NCBI GenBank assembly: GCA_964435285.1
Contig: CAYSYA010000007.1
Coordinates: forward strand, 59,164-123,163
Source of the DNA: GCA-2718035 sp964435285
GTDB lineage: Bacteria; Bacteroidota; Bacteroidia; Flavobacteriales; TMED113
DNA: 64,000 nt
Direction: 5' to 3'
The notes under the pieces are model-generated. The model saw only the letters and a program-made list of their open reading frames with translations. It was not told where the DNA came from and did not search any database. Shown piece by piece: positions 18,190-26,751 of this stretch. The position numbers and the translations under genes are program-made. How positions within the stretch are numbered: position 1 is the first letter of the stretch; each line of letters opens with the position of its first letter.

Positions 18190-18688
18190 CTAATATTTTA
18201 TTTATCTTAAGAATTATCTCTTGTTCATTTATAAAATTACAATCAATTATAATTTTACTTTTATTATAAAATTTTTCTCTTTGTTTAAAGTTATTAAAAA
18301 AATCAGATTTAGATTTAAAACTATTAAACACAGGTCTTTCTCTTTTAGAATTAATTAGAGATTTAAATAATATATCCGGTTTTTTTTTTAGATATATTGT
18401 GATTCCAGAGTTGTTCATTAATTTCATATTATTTAAAAAGCATGGAGTGCCCCCACCTGTTGCAATAATAGATTTATTTTTTTTATTAATAAGATTATAC
18501 AGCTCTAAATTTTCAATTTTCCTAAAATAACTTTCACCTTTTTTTTTAAATATTTCAATAATTTTTTGATTTTCTTTTAATTCAACTAAATTATCTAAAT
18601 CAAAATAGTCAATTGTAAGCACCTTAGATAGTTTTTTAGAAAGAAAACTTTTTCCACAACCCATATATCCTAACAAAAATATATGCAT
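18167..18688 (-). CDS. aroK: Shikimate kinase
   Basis: A 173-residue kinase forming shikimate 3-phosphate in the chorismate pathway. Walker A is GYMGCGKS (residues 7-14), the shikimate-binding aspartates are in YFDLDN (D30, D32), the conserved Arg is in SYFRKIE (R56), the glycine loop is ATGGGTP (about 76-82), and the lid arginines are in KRERPVF (R116, R118). It overlaps ltaE by 23 bases and follows the SDR gene by five bases. Confidence 0.96.
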   Translation of the reverse strand: MHIFLLGYMGCGKSFLSKKLSKVLTIDYFDLDNLVELKENQKIIEIFKKKGESYFRKIENLELYNLINKKNKSIIATGGGTPCFLNNMKLMNNSGITIYLKKKPDILFKSLINSKRERPVFNSFKSKSDFFNNFKQREKFYNKSKIIIDCNFINEQEIILKINKILDEIRFKK

Positions 18689-18693
18689 TGAAA

Positions 18694-19497
18694 TTAAAAT
18701 GGTGAATCTGGTTCTTTAGACATATGATTAAAAACAAGTTTATCAACTAATCTTGGAAAAAACTTATTTAAAGAAACAGTTAATTTTCCATTGGCTGTTA
18801 ATACTTGATTATTTTTTTTTGATTTTATAGCACTAATCATATGCACAGCAACAGCTTTAGATGACATCATTTTTTTTTCAGTTCTAGGGCTCTCACCTTG
18901 TTCTAAACCATCTCCTTGTAAAGCTTTTTTTCTAATATTAGAGGATGTAAAACCTGGACTTATTATTAAAACATGTAAATTATTTTTTAAATTTTCTATT
19001 CTTAATGACTCTAAAAATCCTTGAAGAGCAAATTTAGAAGCTGAATAAGCAGTTCTACCTGGCAAACCTTTATGTCCAGCAATTGAGGAAACACCAACGA
19101 TACTCCCTTTACTTTTTAATATATATGGTAAAGCATATTTTGTACAATAAACCGTTCCCCAAAAGTTTACTTGCATGACTTTTTTAAAAACTGATAAATT
19201 CAAATCTTTAAAAATAGATCTCATAGAAATACCGGCATTATTAATTAAGATATCAATTTGTCCAAAAATGGAAATTGTTTTTTGAACCATTTTTTCACAA
19301 TTCTTTTCAATTGAGACATCAGTAACAACAAATGAAGAATTTCCTCCGTTAGAATTAATTTTATCAGAAATTTCACATAATTTTTTTTCAGAACGAGCAG
19401 CTAACATTAATTTAGCTCCTTGCTTTGCAAACTCAATTGCGCAAGACATCCCAATTCCAGAAGATGCTCCAGTTATAATGACTACCTTTCCTTTCAA
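18694..19497 (-). CDS. Short-chain dehydrogenase/reductase (SDR)
   Basis: A 267-residue classical SDR with a Rossmann fold: cofactor motif TGASSGIG (residues 9-16), structural NNAG, and the catalytic YSASK motif around residues 150-155. The closest general resemblance is to DltE/DHRS7-type oxidoreductases; substrate and coenzyme preference cannot be told from sequence alone. The start is TTG (19495-19497), needed to keep the beta strand before the glycine motif. The divergent GNAT gene begins about 30 bases away. Confidence 0.88.
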   Translation of the reverse strand: MKGKVVIITGASSGIGMSCAIEFAKQGAKLMLAARSEKKLCEISDKINSNGGNSSFVVTDVSIEKNCEKMVQKTISIFGQIDILINNAGISMRSIFKDLNLSVFKKVMQVNFWGTVYCTKYALPYILKSKGSIVGVSSIAGHKGLPGRTAYSASKFALQGFLESLRIENLKNNLHVLIISPGFTSSNIRKKALQGDGLEQGESPRTEKKMMSSKAVAVHMISAIKSKKNNQVLTANGKLTVSLNKFFPRLVDKLVFNHMSKEPDSPF

Positions 19498-19529
19498 AAC
19501 TTAAAAAATTAATAATTATATTGCAAAAT

Positions 19530-20687
19530 ATGAATATATCGACTATTTCTAACAAAAAGGACATAAAAGAATTCCACCAGTTACCATATATTATCAATGA
19601 AAATAATAATTATTGGATACCTCACATTAAACAAGAAGTTGAAAATATTTTTAATGCAAAAAATAATTTTTTTCATAAGCACGGTGAAATTGAAAGGTTT
19701 ATAGTAAGAAGAAAAAATAAACCAATAGGAAGAATTGCAGTATTTTATGATAAGAGAAAGTTTGATAAAGAAGCTCAGCCAACTGGCGGTGTAGGTTTTT
19801 TTGAATGTATAAACAATCAAGAATGTGCAAATATATTGTTTGAAAAATCAATCGATTGGTTAAAAAAAAGAAAAATTGAAGCTATGGATGGTCCAATTAA
19901 TTTTGGAGAGAGAGATAGATATTGGGGATTATTAATTGAAGGATTTAACAAACATACTGTATATGGACAAAATTATAACCCTAAATATTATAAAGATTTA
20001 TTTGAAAATTTTGGGTTTAAAAAATATTTTAATCAGCATGTATATTGTAAAGACTTGTCTATACCATATCCTCCTAAATTTTATGAAAGATCTAACAGAA
20101 TCATTGGAAGAAAAAAAATCAGTTTTTCTCACATGAAAAGCTATGATTTTGAAAAATATGGAGAATATTTTACAAGAATATATAATGAAGCTTGGCAAAC
20201 ACACCACGGTTTTAAAGAAATGAAAACAGAAAAAGCTGTTAAGATGTTTAAAAAAATGAGGCAAATTATCGACAAAAGATTAATTTGGTTCGGTTACTAT
20301 GAGGAAAAACCTATTTGTTTCTTTATTGGTATACCCGACCCAAATCAGTATTTTCAATTTATCAATGGTAATCTTAATACTTTAGGGAAGATTAAATTTT
20401 TGTTCTATAAAATTCTTAATTCCCCTAAAATTTGTTCGGGTATGGTTTTTGGTGTGATTCCTAAATTCCAAAAATTAGGAATGGAATCGGCACTTGCAGA
20501 TATTGTAACAAAAAATATTTTAAAAGCTGGATATACTCATGTAATGCAAACATGGATTGGAGATTTTAATCCAAAAATGATTAAAGTATGTGAAAATTTT
20601 TTTGGTAGTGATATTCATCAAAAATTAACAACGTACAGATACCTGTTTGACAAAAACGCAAAATTTATTCCTCACCCAATAATTTAA
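19530..20687 (+). CDS. YghO-like GNAT superfamily protein
   Basis: A 385-residue protein with the YghO-type pattern: an N-terminal segment for a short aliphatic-rich fold (YWIPHIKQEVENIF), then IGRIAVFYDKR, GGVGFFECINNQE and the signature MDGPINFGERDRYWGLLIEGF. The C-terminal half has GNAT-like features (VFGVIPKFQKLGMESALAD). Such proteins are widespread but no reaction has been assigned to my knowledge. I prefer the ATG at 19530; a TTG nine bases upstream (19521) is also possible. The gene stands alone between the SDR and a tRNA pair. Confidence 0.75.
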   Translation: MNISTISNKKDIKEFHQLPYIINENNNYWIPHIKQEVENIFNAKNNFFHKHGEIERFIVRRKNKPIGRIAVFYDKRKFDKEAQPTGGVGFFECINNQECANILFEKSIDWLKKRKIEAMDGPINFGERDRYWGLLIEGFNKHTVYGQNYNPKYYKDLFENFGFKKYFNQHVYCKDLSIPYPPKFYERSNRIIGRKKISFSHMKSYDFEKYGEYFTRIYNEAWQTHHGFKEMKTEKAVKMFKKMRQIIDKRLIWFGYYEEKPICFFIGIPDPNQYFQFINGNLNTLGKIKFLFYKILNSPKICSGMVFGVIPKFQKLGMESALADIVTKNILKAGYTHVMQTWIGDFNPKMIKVCENFFGSDIHQKLTTYRYLFDKNAKFIPHPII

Positions 20688-20704
20688 AAAAGATTGCAGT
20701 TAAT

Positions 20705-20735
20705 ATTGTTATTAATTTTTTAGATTATATATTTG
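20705..20735 (+). promoter_or_regulatory. Promoter of the tRNA-Lys/tRNA-Leu unit
   Basis: ATTG at 20705-20708 and TATATTTG at 20728-20735 are separated by exactly 19 bases, matching the Bacteroidota TTTG-N19-TAnnTTTG layout with one mismatch in the -33 box. The -7 box ends 11 bases before the mature tRNA-Lys 5' end. Confidence 0.65.
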
Positions 20736-20746
20736 CACTCATTAAT

Positions 20747-20819
20747 GACCTGGTAGCTCAGTTGGTAGAGCATCTCCCTTTTAAGGAGAGGGTCCTGGGT
20801 TCGAGCCCCAGCCAGGTCA
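20747..20819 (+). tRNA. tRNA-Lys (anticodon TTT)
   Basis: A full cloverleaf: acceptor GACCTGG/CCAGGTC, D arm GCTC..GAGC, anticodon stem TCTCC/GGAGA with loop CTTTTAA (TTT at 20780-20782), T arm CTGGG/CCCAG with TTCGAGC, discriminator A. No CCA is encoded. Confidence 0.97.
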
Positions 20820-20825
20820 CAACTA

Positions 20826-20909
20826 GCCCAAGTGCTGGAACTGGTAGACAGGCATGGTTGAGGGCCATGTGTTCATTTGGGCGTGCGGGTTCGACTCCCG
20901 CCTTGGGCA
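20826..20909 (+). tRNA. tRNA-Leu (anticodon GAG)
   Basis: A class II tRNA with acceptor GCCCAAG/CTTGGGC, anticodon stem CATGG/CCATG around loop TTGAGGG (anticodon GAG), a long variable arm, T arm GCGGG/CCCGC and discriminator A. It lies six bases after tRNA-Lys, so the two are one transcript. It reads CUC/CUU codons. Confidence 0.95.
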
Positions 20910-20916
20910 CAATAAG

Positions 20917-21321
20917 TTATTTTAAATTTTCGATTACAGATATCCCATTATGTGAATATAACTTAGACCCGGCCATAAAAACTGGTTCCAATTCCTTTCT
21001 TATCAAACCATCTTTAATATGATAAATTGGTAAATATTCTTCATTATTCAAAAATCCATCTTTTAACTCGCTTGTATTATCATTTCCCCAAACTGTTAAA
21101 GCAACTCTGTCATTATTCCAAATAACAAATCCTCCACATTTTTTTTCATTAATTGAAAGGTCATAAAATACTGCTAAAGTATCACCAAAATTAACTAAAG
21201 TATCAGATGTATTTAATATTGCAACAGTCATATTAGAACCTGTATTTACAAAATTTAAATCAATTTTTTCCTGACTAAATATTTCTAAGGTTATAAAAAT
21301 TAGTAAAACAATTTTATTCAT
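20917..21321 (-). CDS. Secreted small beta-rich protein of unknown function
   Basis: A 134-residue protein with a signal peptide (MNKIVLLIFITLEIFSQ). The remainder (NFGDTLAVFYDL, CGGFVIWNNDRVALTVWGND, ELKDGFLNNEEYLPIYHI) closely resembles a module often found within large flavobacterial secreted and T9SS proteins, where it alternates with sorting domains. Here the module stands alone and has no obvious sorting domain. Function is unknown; a periplasmic or surface location is inferred from the signal peptide. It is convergent with tRNA-Leu. Confidence 0.7.
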   Translation of the reverse strand: MNKIVLLIFITLEIFSQEKIDLNFVNTGSNMTVAILNTSDTLVNFGDTLAVFYDLSINEKKCGGFVIWNNDRVALTVWGNDNTSELKDGFLNNEEYLPIYHIKDGLIRKELEPVFMAGSKLYSHNGISVIENLK

Positions 21322-21384
21322 GTCAATTTTTTATCAAAAAATAATCAATTAAAATAATTGTTAAAAACTATTAGTATTTATTTT

Positions 21385-21416
21385 TTTGAATTCACTATTC
21401 AAAAGTAATTATTTTG
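21385..21416 (+). promoter_or_regulatory. Possible promoter before the transketolase operon
   Basis: TTTG (21385-21388) and TTATTTTG (21409-21416; one mismatch to TAnnTTTG) are 20 bases apart and end 28 bases before the transketolase ATG. This fits the Bacteroidota spacing to within one base. Confidence 0.4.
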
Positions 21417-21444
21417 TAGATTAAAGGTCATTATTATAAATACA

Positions 21445-22287
21445 ATGGATGTATTGAAATTAGAAAAAATTTGTTCACAAGTCAGACGAGACATTGTTAG
21501 AATGGTTCACGCTGTCAACTCTGGACATCCTGGTGGTTCACTTGGGTGTACGGAGTTTTTAGTTGTATTGTATTTTAAAATAATGAATCATAAAACAGAA
21601 TTTGACATGAACGGATTTAATGAAGATCTCTTCTTTCTGTCCAACGGCCATATCTCACCAGTTTTTTACAGCGTTTTAGCAAGGTCTGGTTATTTTCCTA
21701 TTAAAGAATTAGCTACTTTCAGACTAATTAACAGTAGACTTCAAGGGCATCCTGCCACTAAAGAAGGACTTCCAGGTGTTAGAATTGCAAGTGGCTCTCT
21801 GGGACAAGCACTATCTGTATCAATTGGATCTGCTATTTCTAAAAAAATAAATAACGATGAAAAATTAATTTATTGTTTATGTGGTGATGGAGAATTACAA
21901 GAAGGTCAAATTTGGGAAGCAATTATGTTTGCTGGTGCAAAAAAAATAGACAATTTAATATTAACTGTTGATGTTAATAAACAACAAATTTGTGGCAGCA
22001 CTGATGAAATATTAAATCTTGGAGATTTAAATCAAAAAATAACAGCATTTAATTGGGAGGTAATTGAAGTTAGTAAAGGAAATGATTTAAAAAGTGTTAT
22101 TCAAGGAATAGAAGAGGCTAAAGATAAAACTAAAAAAAAGAAACCAATTTGTATACTTTTGAATACAGAAATGGGGTTCGGTGTGGATTTTATGATGGGG
22201 AGTCACAAATGGCATGGTATTGCCCCGAATGATGATGAACTAAAAAAAGCACTTTCTCAACTTGAAGAAACAATTGGAGATTATTAA
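21445..22287 (+). CDS. Transketolase, N-terminal (TPP-binding) subunit
   Basis: A 280-residue half-transketolase holding the thiamine diphosphate-binding domain: HPGGSLG (about residues 30-36), GHISPVFYS, RLQGHPATKEG, ASGSLGQALSV, and the TPP motif CGDGELQEGQIWEA...DVNKQQ (about 149-185). Together with the next gene it makes the pentose-phosphate enzyme moving two-carbon units between sugar phosphates. Split transketolases are common in Bacteroidota. Confidence 0.95.
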   Translation: MDVLKLEKICSQVRRDIVRMVHAVNSGHPGGSLGCTEFLVVLYFKIMNHKTEFDMNGFNEDLFFLSNGHISPVFYSVLARSGYFPIKELATFRLINSRLQGHPATKEGLPGVRIASGSLGQALSVSIGSAISKKINNDEKLIYCLCGDGELQEGQIWEAIMFAGAKKIDNLILTVDVNKQQICGSTDEILNLGDLNQKITAFNWEVIEVSKGNDLKSVIQGIEEAKDKTKKKKPICILLNTEMGFGVDFMMGSHKWHGIAPNDDELKKALSQLEETIGDY

Positions 22288-22288
22288 T

Positions 22289-23233
22289 ATGAATGAATTT
22301 GAATTAAAAGATACAAGATCTGGATTTGGAGAAGGTTTACTTGAATTAGGAAATGAAAATTCTAATGTTATTGGGCTATGTGCTGATTTAACAGGCTCTT
22401 TAAAAATGGATGCTTTTGAAAAAAAATTTCCAGATAGGTTTATTCAAGTTGGAATTGCAGAAGCGAATATGATGGGAATTGCGGCAGGGCTAACTATTGG
22501 TGGAAAAATTCCATTTACAGGAACATTTGCTAATTTTTCTACTGGTAGAGTGTATGATCAAATACGTCAATCAATTGCATATTCTAAAAAAAATGTAAAA
22601 ATTTGCGCATCCCATGCTGGTATAACTTTAGGTGAAGATGGAGCAACACATCAAATTTTAGAAGATATTGGTTTAATGAAAATGTTACCAGGTATGGTAG
22701 TTATAAATACTTGTGATTTTAATCAAACTAAGGCAGCAACAAAAAAAATCGTAGAACATTACGGACCTGTTTACCTTAGATTTGGAAGACCTAAAGTACC
22801 TAACTTTACTGACCCAAATCAAAAATTTGAAATTGGAAAAGGAATAAAAATGAAAACAGGGTATGATTTAAGTTTATTTGCAACTGGTCATATGGTTTGG
22901 GAAAGTGTTGTTGCTTGTAAAAATTTAGAGAAAAAAGGTATTTCAGTAGAATTAATCAATATTCCTACAATTAAACCTTTGGATGAAGAAATTATTTTAG
23001 ATTCAGTAAAAAAAACAAAACTAGTAGTTACAGCGGAGGAACATCAAAAATTAGGGGGCCTTGGAGGAAGTATTTCTCAATTATTAGCTGAAAAACTACC
23101 CACGTATATTAAAATGGTTGCTATTGAAGATAGCTTTGGCGAAAGTGGAAAACCACATCAACTACTTAAAAAATATAAACTTGATTCAAAAAGTATAGAG
23201 CTTGCATGCTTAGAAGCTCTAAAAAAAAAATAA
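22289..23233 (+). CDS. Transketolase, C-terminal subunit
   Basis: A 314-residue protein with the pyrimidine-binding and C-terminal domains: the catalytic-type glutamate in QVGIAEANMMGIAAGL, then CASHAGITLGEDGATHQ, and VVTAEEHQKLGGLGG in the C-terminal domain. I place the start at the ATG at 22289, one base after the stop of the first subunit, rather than at an upstream in-frame TTG that would overlap it. The two subunits would assemble as an alpha2beta2-type enzyme. Confidence 0.94.
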   Translation: MNEFELKDTRSGFGEGLLELGNENSNVIGLCADLTGSLKMDAFEKKFPDRFIQVGIAEANMMGIAAGLTIGGKIPFTGTFANFSTGRVYDQIRQSIAYSKKNVKICASHAGITLGEDGATHQILEDIGLMKMLPGMVVINTCDFNQTKAATKKIVEHYGPVYLRFGRPKVPNFTDPNQKFEIGKGIKMKTGYDLSLFATGHMVWESVVACKNLEKKGISVELINIPTIKPLDEEIILDSVKKTKLVVTAEEHQKLGGLGGSISQLLAEKLPTYIKMVAIEDSFGESGKPHQLLKKYKLDSKSIELACLEALKKK

Positions 23234-23239
23234 TTTTTA

Positions 23240-24436
23240 ATGAATAAAAAAGAATTATTTTTTAAAAATCAATCTCAGATTACTAAAAATCCTATAGGTC
23301 TTGAAATTTCTCATGCTAAAGGAATATATATATACGACAAAAATGGAAAAGAATATATAGATCTTGTTGCTGGAGTTTCCGCTTGCACACTAGGTCATTC
23401 CAATAAAAAAATTATTAAAAGTATTAATGATCAATTAAAAAAATACTCTCATGTTATGGTGTATGGTGAGTATATTCAAGATCCTCAAATAAATTTAGCA
23501 AAAAAATTATCCGATAATCTACCGAAAAAATTAAACTGTTCATATTTTGTTAACTCTGGAACAGAAGCTATTGAAGGTGCTATTAAATTAGCAAAAAGAA
23601 CGACAAAAAAATCTGAAATTATTTTTTGTAAAAACTCTTACCACGGTAGTACTCATGGATCATTGAGTTTCATGGGAAATGAGGAAAGGAAATCAAACTA
23701 TAGACCTCTGTTACCGGGCGGAAAAATGATTCGGTTTAATTCAATGGATGATTTGAAATATATAAATAATAATACTGCTGCAATAATAATTGAATTAATT
23801 CAAAGTGGAAGCGGTTTCAAGGTTGCTTCAAAAAAATGGATAAGAGAAATTAAAAAAAAATGTAAAATTTTTAAAGCAAAATTAATTTTTGATGAAATAC
23901 AAACTTGTTTTGGAAGAACTGGTAAATTATTTGGATTTCAAAATTATAATGTAATTCCTGATATTTTATGTATTGCTAAGGGAATGGGTGGAGGAATGCC
24001 TATTGGCTGTTTTATCAGCTCAACAAGTATGATGAAAAAATTTACAAGTAATCCAATTTTAGGACATATTACAACATTTGGTGGTCACCCTGTAAATTGT
24101 GCTGCTTCTCTAAAAACACTCGAGATTTTATTATCCACAAATATTATTAATGAAGTTTCAAAAAAAGAAAACTTATTTAGAAAATTTTTAAAGCATACTG
24201 AAATTGAAAGCATTGATGGGGTTGGTTTAATGTTAGGTTTAAAATTTAAAACATCTAAGATGTGTAATTTAGTAGTAAATAATTGTCGTAAAAGTGGATT
24301 GCTAGCCTTCTATTTTTTATTTGAAAAAAAATCAATGAGAATAAGCCCCCCATTAACTATTACTGAAAGAGAAATTAGGAATTCATGTGATATAATTATT
24401 AAATCTATTGATAAATCTTTAGAAAGTTTATCGTAA
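23240..24436 (+). CDS. Class-III PLP aminotransferase
   Basis: A 398-residue class-III transaminase, with GVSACTLGHSNKKI, FVNSGTEAIEGAIKLAKR, FDEIQTCFGRTGKLFG and the PLP lysine in CIAKGMGGGMPIG. The donor could be an omega-amino acid such as acetylornithine, GABA or diaminobutyrate; the sequence does not decide. The stretch IIELIQSGSGFKV replaces the common EPIQGEAG loop, so substrate binding may be altered. It follows the transketolase subunit by six bases but has no evident metabolic link to it. Confidence 0.88.
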   Translation: MNKKELFFKNQSQITKNPIGLEISHAKGIYIYDKNGKEYIDLVAGVSACTLGHSNKKIIKSINDQLKKYSHVMVYGEYIQDPQINLAKKLSDNLPKKLNCSYFVNSGTEAIEGAIKLAKRTTKKSEIIFCKNSYHGSTHGSLSFMGNEERKSNYRPLLPGGKMIRFNSMDDLKYINNNTAAIIIELIQSGSGFKVASKKWIREIKKKCKIFKAKLIFDEIQTCFGRTGKLFGFQNYNVIPDILCIAKGMGGGMPIGCFISSTSMMKKFTSNPILGHITTFGGHPVNCAASLKTLEILLSTNIINEVSKKENLFRKFLKHTEIESIDGVGLMLGLKFKTSKMCNLVVNNCRKSGLLAFYFLFEKKSMRISPPLTITEREIRNSCDIIIKSIDKSLESLS

Positions 24437-24459
24437 ATTTGTTTTAAATATTAAATGGT

Positions 24460-24963
24460 ATGTTAATTAAACAAATTGAAAAAGCTTTAAATGAACAAAT
24501 TTCTGTTGAGGCAAACTCATCACAATTTTATTTAGCGATGGCATCTTGGGCAGAAACCAAAGGATTTGACGGTGTATCTTCTTTTTTATATAGACATTCT
24601 GATGAAGAAAGACAACATATGTTGAAACTTATTAAATATGTAAATGAAAGAGGGGGACACGCAATAGTGCCCGAACTTAAAAAGCCTCCAAAAGTTTTTG
24701 ATTGTTTATCACATGTTTTTCAAAACTTATTAGACCATGAAATTTTAGTTACAAAAAAAATTAATGAAGTTGTAGATTTGTGTTTAAAAAATAAGGATTA
24801 TACAACTCATAACTTTATGCAATGGTATGTAGCCGAACAAATCGAAGAAGAAGCTTTAGCAAGAACTATTTTAGATAAACTAAAATTAATTGGGGATGAT
24901 AAAGGAGGCTTATATTTATTTGATAGAGATATTCTCAACATAGAAATTGTTGAAAATAACTAA
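24460..24963 (+). CDS. ftn: Ferritin (non-haem iron storage)
   Basis: A 167-residue four-helix ferritin that oxidises and stores iron. The ferroxidase residues line up with E. coli FtnA numbering: E17, E50, H53, E94, Q127 and E130 are all present. The protein is cytoplasmic and should form a 24-mer cage. Its stop (TAA) interlocks with the stop of the convergent methyltransferase on CTAA (24960-24963), leaving no room for a terminator between them. Confidence 0.96.
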   Translation: MLIKQIEKALNEQISVEANSSQFYLAMASWAETKGFDGVSSFLYRHSDEERQHMLKLIKYVNERGGHAIVPELKKPPKVFDCLSHVFQNLLDHEILVTKKINEVVDLCLKNKDYTTHNFMQWYVAEQIEEEALARTILDKLKLIGDDKGGLYLFDRDILNIEIVENN

Positions 24964-25610
24964 TTTTTAAAAGCTAAAGTTATTTCTCTTTTTCCAAATG
25001 GTCCACTTGGATGAATCAAGTTAAATCCAATTTTTTTTAAAATTCTTTTTACCTGCCCTTTTGCACAAAATGTAATTAAATATCCATTTTTATTTAATAA
25101 ATGGTGTGCTTTTATAAAATTTTCTTCTGTCCACATACTGGGCTGAGATTTAGGGGAAAATGCATCATAATATATGATGTCAAAATTATTGGCACTGTTA
25201 AACGATAAAAATTTATCATTATATCTAAAAAATGAAAAGTTTTTATTTAAAATTACTTCTTTCTCAAGTTCACATATATGAATTTTATCCAAAATTTTTA
25301 ACTTAAGAATCTTCTCATAATTAATTTTTTTAATTATTTCATAACTAATTGGAAAAGGTTCAAGTGCATAATAATTTATTTTTTTTTTGGAATACAAGTA
25401 TGTCAAAATTAGGTTTAACCCAGTACCAAAACCAACTTCTAAAATTTTAATTTCTTTTTTTTTGCAAATATTCAAGCCATTTTTTATAAAAATATGAGTT
25501 GACTCTTGAATAGCTCCATATCTTGAATGATATATTCTATCTTCTTCATCACAAATTGAATTGGACCCATCCAAAGTTTTAATTATTTCTAAATTTCTAT
25601 TTTTTTTCAT
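24960..25610 (-). CDS. mnmD: MnmD-like tRNA methyltransferase
   Basis: A 216-residue SAM-dependent methyltransferase similar to the N-terminal half of MnmC (DUF752). It starts with MKKNRNLEIIKTLDGSNSI, followed by YHSRYGAIQESTHIF, the SAM loop EVGFGTGLNL and YYDAFSPKSQPSMWTEENF, then ITFCAKGQVKRILKKIGF. The product methylates the wobble-uridine side chain to mnm5U in tRNA. The FAD-dependent half of E. coli MnmC is absent, as in stand-alone MnmD. I use the ATG at 25610; an upstream start (25679) would add 23 residues and run into the M42 gene. Confidence 0.9.
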   Translation of the reverse strand: MKKNRNLEIIKTLDGSNSICDEEDRIYHSRYGAIQESTHIFIKNGLNICKKKEIKILEVGFGTGLNLILTYLYSKKKINYYALEPFPISYEIIKKINYEKILKLKILDKIHICELEKEVILNKNFSFFRYNDKFLSFNSANNFDIIYYDAFSPKSQPSMWTEENFIKAHHLLNKNGYLITFCAKGQVKRILKKIGFNLIHPSGPFGKREITLAFKN

Positions 25611-25659
25611 ATCAATAATTAAATTATTTACTATTTTAAATACATCAAAATATTTAGCT

Positions 25660-26748
25660 ATGAAAAATAAAAGTATCATAACAAAAAAGTCTATGAACTT
25701 TTTAGAAAATTATATAAATAATCCTTCCCCAACTGGATTTGAATCTGAAGGTCAAAAAATATGGTTAAATTACTTAAAACCATATATTGACACACACATA
25801 GTAGATACTTACGGAACTGTTGTTGGGGTAATCAATCCTGAAGAAAAATACAAAGTAGTTATTGAAGCTCATGCTGATGAAATATCTTTTTTTGTTCACT
25901 ACATAACTAAAGATGGTTTTATATACTTAAGAAGAAATGGTGGTTCTGATCATCAAATTGCGCCATCTAAAAGAGTTAATATTCATACAGAAAAAGGAAT
26001 GGTTAAGGCCGTATTTGGGTGGCCAGCAATCCACACTAGAAGACCAGGGAAAGAAAAACAACCAACTTTAGAAACTATATTTTTGGATTGTGGAGCAAAA
26101 AATGATAAAGAAGTTAGAAACATGGGTATAGATGTTGGATGTGTAGTCACTTATGAAGATAAGTTTATGATTATGAATAAAAAACATTTAGTTGGCCGAG
26201 CTTTAGATAATAGAATGGGTGGTTTTATGATAGCTGAAGTAGCTAGGTTATTAAAAGAGAATAAAAAGAAATTACCATTTGGTTTATACATTACAAATTC
26301 TGTCCAAGAAGAAGTGGGTTTGTATGGAGCAAAAATGATAGTAGAAACAATAAGACCTAATGTAGCAATTGTTACCGATGTAACTCACGACACCAATACA
26401 CCATTAATTAATAAAATACAGCAAGGGGATTGTTCAATGGGAAAGGGGCCTGTTCTATCTTATGGACCAGCGGTACAAAATAATTTATTAAAGCTAATTT
26501 TAAATACAGCAAAAAAAAATAAAATACAAGTACAAAAAGCTGCTGCATCAAGATCAACAGGCACAGATACTGATGCATTTGCATTTAGTATTGGTGGCGT
26601 CTCATCAGCATTAATTTCATTACCACTTAGATATATGCACACAACAGTTGAAACAGTTCACTTAGATGATGTAGAAAATGTAATTAAACTAATTTATGAA
26701 TCTGTTTTAAATATAAAAAATAACCAAGACTTTAGATACTTAAAATAA
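25660..26748 (+). CDS. M42 family metallopeptidase (glutamyl aminopeptidase/endoglucanase type)
   Basis: A 362-residue dinuclear metal aminopeptidase. Metal ligand and catalytic motifs are visible: HADEISFF, GRALDNRMGG, SVQEEVGLYG, VTDVTHD and the C-terminal HTTVETVHLDDV. It has no signal peptide, so it probably degrades peptides in the cytoplasm, forming dodecameric tetrahedral particles as family members do. I choose the ATG at 25660, 49 bases from the divergent mnmD start. Confidence 0.93.
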   Translation: MKNKSIITKKSMNFLENYINNPSPTGFESEGQKIWLNYLKPYIDTHIVDTYGTVVGVINPEEKYKVVIEAHADEISFFVHYITKDGFIYLRRNGGSDHQIAPSKRVNIHTEKGMVKAVFGWPAIHTRRPGKEKQPTLETIFLDCGAKNDKEVRNMGIDVGCVVTYEDKFMIMNKKHLVGRALDNRMGGFMIAEVARLLKENKKKLPFGLYITNSVQEEVGLYGAKMIVETIRPNVAIVTDVTHDTNTPLINKIQQGDCSMGKGPVLSYGPAVQNNLLKLILNTAKKNKIQVQKAAASRSTGTDTDAFAFSIGGVSSALISLPLRYMHTTVETVHLDDVENVIKLIYESVLNIKNNQDFRYLK

Positions 26749-26751
26749 AGT

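Noticed and set aside
20688..20916. Mobile element or attachment site at the tRNA pair
   Set aside because: No integrase, direct repeat of the tRNA end or foreign-looking gene lies nearby.
20762..21022. Plus-strand frame across the two tRNA genes
   Set aside because: It covers tRNA-Lys and tRNA-Leu, both with full cloverleaf pairing, so a protein is implausible.
22262..22288. Upstream TTG start for the second transketolase subunit
   Set aside because: It overlaps the first subunit and adds residues not needed by the fold; the ATG at 22289 follows the stop by one base.
25611..25679. Longer starts for both mnmD (25679) and the M42 gene (25561)
   Set aside because: They would make the two divergent genes overlap head to head; the internal ATGs at 25610 and 25660 match family N-termini.
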